From NCBI GenBank assembly GCA_031262285.1, contig JAISHZ010000009.1, positions 1 to 6,007 on the forward strand: a stretch of DNA of 6,007 nucleotides. The letters are read 5' to 3'. Every line of letters begins with the position of its first letter. Position 1 is the first letter of the stretch. Under the pieces are notes generated by a model. That model was not told where the DNA came from and made no database searches. It worked only from the letters and a program-made list of their open reading frames with translations. Below are positions 4,508 to 6,007 of the stretch, in pieces. The DNA is from Lachnospiraceae bacterium (GTDB taxonomy: Bacteria > Bacillota_A > Clostridia > Lachnospirales > Lachnospiraceae). A program made the translations under genes and the position numbers.

Positions 4508-6007
4508 TTATTTCATGTTCTTCTTTCTTTTTTTCGCCAAAATGATCACACCTCCGGATATCCCTGTTATTACAATTCCTCCTGCTATCGCAAATCCTGT
4601 TATCCACAAGATCGTAGGTAGAACGTCAGCTTTTGGGGAAATCGGAGAAATCGTCATTAAGGCTTCTTCTCTCAGAGGCGATGAGGAGCGCTGTCCTTCA
4701 TCGTTTTTGCCGGTGTCGTCAACATCTCCTGTCTTAGGACTAGTAACCCCTTGACCCGCTATTCCAATGGGAGCATTATTGATGCTTTCGGAATCGCTCG
4801 TACCCGAACCGCTGCCGTTCCCGCCATTGCTCGAACTACCGCCGCTACCGGAACCGCTGCTTATGGTTCCCAGTACAAATGCGTACGTACTAAAGTGATC
4901 TGTTGAAAATTCTACCACATACTGTCCATTGACCTGTACAATACTGTGCGGCAAGATCTGTGCTGTCCCATCAATCACTCTGATCACGTGCAATTCGTCC
5001 CTTTGATTCACCAAGTTTTCCGGTAGAGGTAACTGTAGTTTGATGGTAAAGCCATTCTGCGGTTGAATCAGTTCATCTGTTCCCTGTACATAGAGTGATA
5101 TAGAGAACGCAAAGACTTTATTTTGGGGAAGATCTAATAGCAGAGCTACTTGGGTATCTTCTGCTCCTTCTTGATCTTCTGTAAAACGAATCTCTACCGA
5201 CTTCCCGCCAAATACCTGCTCAACGTTTACCGGATTACCGTTTTGATCCGTTACTTCACTTTTGATATATTGTGATAGTCCTTCGAAGATGCTAACCGTT
5301 TCTTGTGTTACCAAGAGCTCTGCTTCCTCACCTCCACTCTCCGAATCTCCTTCTTTGGGTTCTTCGGGAATGGGACTCACGATAAAGCTTATCTGTAGAC
5401 TTCCTTGTATCTCATTGCCCTCTCCCATTACTGTCACTTGGGAAGTGTAGGTACCTGCCAAGAGTCCCTTCGCCGGGGTAATGAGGAAATTACTCGTTTC
5501 TCCTGCAAGTAAGCTTTCCATACTTTGTGTGGATAGCGTGAATCCGGTGCTATCAGACAAAGCAAGTTTTAGGGTTCCGGTAGGACTGTTCCCGGTGTTT
5601 TGCACCTTTACGACAAGACCTGCCGGTACATCGTACCCAACGTTAACTGATGTAAATTGATAAGCTCCCGAAATCGCTCCGTCAGCAGTTACAGCAATCC
5701 GGTAGGTGGCAGGATAAACAAGTGCACTTCCCTTGAGCGTTTCATAGTTGATGCCGTCTTGGGGCGTAAAGATCCATGTATAAACAGTGCCCGGCGTCAC
5801 AGTTTGGGTATCGCCACCTTCCCACGACAGGACACCGGTAATGGGTTGCCCATTATTGGTATTCGTAAACGTACCGGTAAGTCCTGCTGCCGCCAATGTC
5901 TTGCCGCTCTCAAGGATTTGTGTGAAAGACGGCTCCCCTTGAGGGGTTCCTTTGGTTACTTCTACCGCAACAATTCCTTCTACGGATGTATATAACTGCG
6001 TATCGGT
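4508..6007 (-). CDS. Cell-surface protein with Ig-like repeats and C-terminal membrane anchor (N-terminus beyond window)
   Basis: The frame is open from the right edge to a stop at 4508-4510, giving 499 visible residues. The TTG at 5896 is an internal codon, because 37 in-frame residues precede it with no stop. In visible numbering, 1-105 hold an Ig-like unit of the type YTWIFTPQDGINYETLKG (76-93); 118-210 a beta-sandwich with VGYDVPAGLVVKVQNTGNS (123-141) and LLAGTYTSQVTV (182-193), a style common in Gram-positive surface proteins; 212-230 an acidic linker; 235-380 a domain ending in EFSTDHFSTYAFVLG (366-380), also frequent before surface anchors; about 381-408 a Ser/Gly linker. SPKTGD is at 423-428, then a charged linker, SPKAD (457-461), one hydrophobic span (462-490), and a basic tail KKRKKNMK (492-499). 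It is probably exported and anchored with the bulk outside. No enzymatic domain is visible, so the role may be adhesion or wall structure. It is convergent with the PadR operon. Confidence 0.85.
   Translation of the reverse strand, partial: TDTQLYTSVEGIVAVEVTKGTPQGEPSFTQILESGKTLAAAGLTGTFTNTNNGQPITGVLSWEGGDTQTVTPGTVYTWIFTPQDGINYETLKGSALVYPATYRIAVTADGAISGAYQFTSVNVGYDVPAGLVVKVQNTGNSPTGTLKLALSDSTGFTLSTQSMESLLAGETSNFLITPAKGLLAGTYTSQVTVMGEGNEIQGSLQISFIVSPIPEEPKEGDSESGGEEAELLVTQETVSIFEGLSQYIKSEVTDQNGNPVNVEQVFGGKSVEIRFTEDQEGAEDTQVALLLDLPQNKVFAFSISLYVQGTDELIQPQNGFTIKLQLPLPENLVNQRDELHVIRVIDGTAQILPHSIVQVNGQYVVEFSTDHFSTYAFVLGTISSGSGSGGSSSNGGNGSGSGTSDSESINNAPIGIAGQGVTSPKTGDVDDTGKNDEGQRSSSPLREEALMTISPISPKADVLPTILWITGFAIAGGIVITGISGGVIILAKKRKKNMK
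4511..4639 (-). other. C-terminal membrane anchor with degenerate sorting-like motif SPKAD
   Basis: This encodes SPKAD, then about 29 hydrophobic residues rich in Ile and Gly, then the basic tail. Layout matches a sortase cell-wall signal, but the motif next to the membrane span lacks the T-G of SPKTG. The intact SPKTGD motif lies 34 residues further upstream (4724-4741). Confidence 0.6.
4724..4741 (-). other. SPKTGD sorting-type motif, displaced from the membrane span
   Basis: SPKTG is a known variant of the LPXTG sortase signal (used by class B sortase in Clostridioides difficile). Here it is followed not by a hydrophobic span but by a charged Ser-rich linker of about 28 residues and then SPKAD plus the membrane span. 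Whether a sortase cleaves it is uncertain. Confidence 0.5.

Noticed and set aside
5894..5896. TTG at 5896 as the start of the surface protein
   Set aside because: The frame is open for 37 more codons to the window edge and continues the Ig-like domain, so this is an internal Leu codon.
1..6007. CRISPR arrays, tRNA or rRNA genes, and insertion-sequence transposases
   Set aside because: I looked for regularly spaced repeats, conserved RNA motifs and transposase motifs and found none.

Overview
The window looks like a chromosomal stretch from a Gram-positive, low-to-mid GC bacterium, most likely a Clostridia-type member of the Bacillota. Evidence for this: a perfect AGGAGGT ribosome binding site, a PadR regulator paired with a DUF2812 membrane protein, and a surface protein with an SPKTGD sorting-type motif, Ig-like repeats and a single C-terminal membrane anchor. 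I cannot name genus or species from sequence alone.

Layout. (1) Positions 1-2028, minus strand: a two-gene unit. It is transcribed first through a GTG-started winged-helix protein of the HTH_42/AlkZ(YcaQ)-like family (1045-2028), then through a multidomain protein (1-996, running off the left edge). The multidomain protein joins a GrpB nucleotidyltransferase-like domain, a short family-I pyrophosphatase-like domain and the start of a Nudix hydrolase domain. It has no complete ORF inside the window, so a start-to-stop ORF search misses it. (2) Positions 2029-2689: a long intergenic region. It holds a 45-codon ORF ending directly against the winged-helix start, a tetO-like 13-bp palindrome, two copies of an 18-bp direct repeat, a very strong 123-bp stem-loop element, and the promoter/operator of the next operon. 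(3) Positions 2690-4121, plus strand: a PadR-type repressor and a DUF2812 membrane protein in one operon. A near-consensus promoter precedes it, and an 11-bp-arm dyad straddles the -10 box, which suggests autorepression. (4) Positions 4122-4507: convergent intergenic region with a third diverged repeat copy and a bidirectional terminator. (5) Positions 4508-6007, minus strand: the C-terminal 499 residues of a large cell-surface protein whose N-terminus lies beyond the right edge.

How the pieces may work together. The wHTH and GrpB-PPase-Nudix genes have a 48-bp gap and no terminator between them, so they are probably co-expressed. The chemistry suggested by the domains (base or nucleotide recognition, nucleotidyl transfer, pyrophosphate and nucleoside-diphosphate hydrolysis) points to nucleotide or drug modification or sanitation, but this is inference. 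The PadR-DUF2812 pair is a common regulator/membrane-protein module; its effector is unknown. That pair is bracketed by same-orientation copies of a ~54-bp repeat (46 of 54 positions identical), so it may have been inserted or shuffled as a unit. The least explained objects are the stem-loop/repeat family around 2243-2462 and the three-domain fusion at the left edge.
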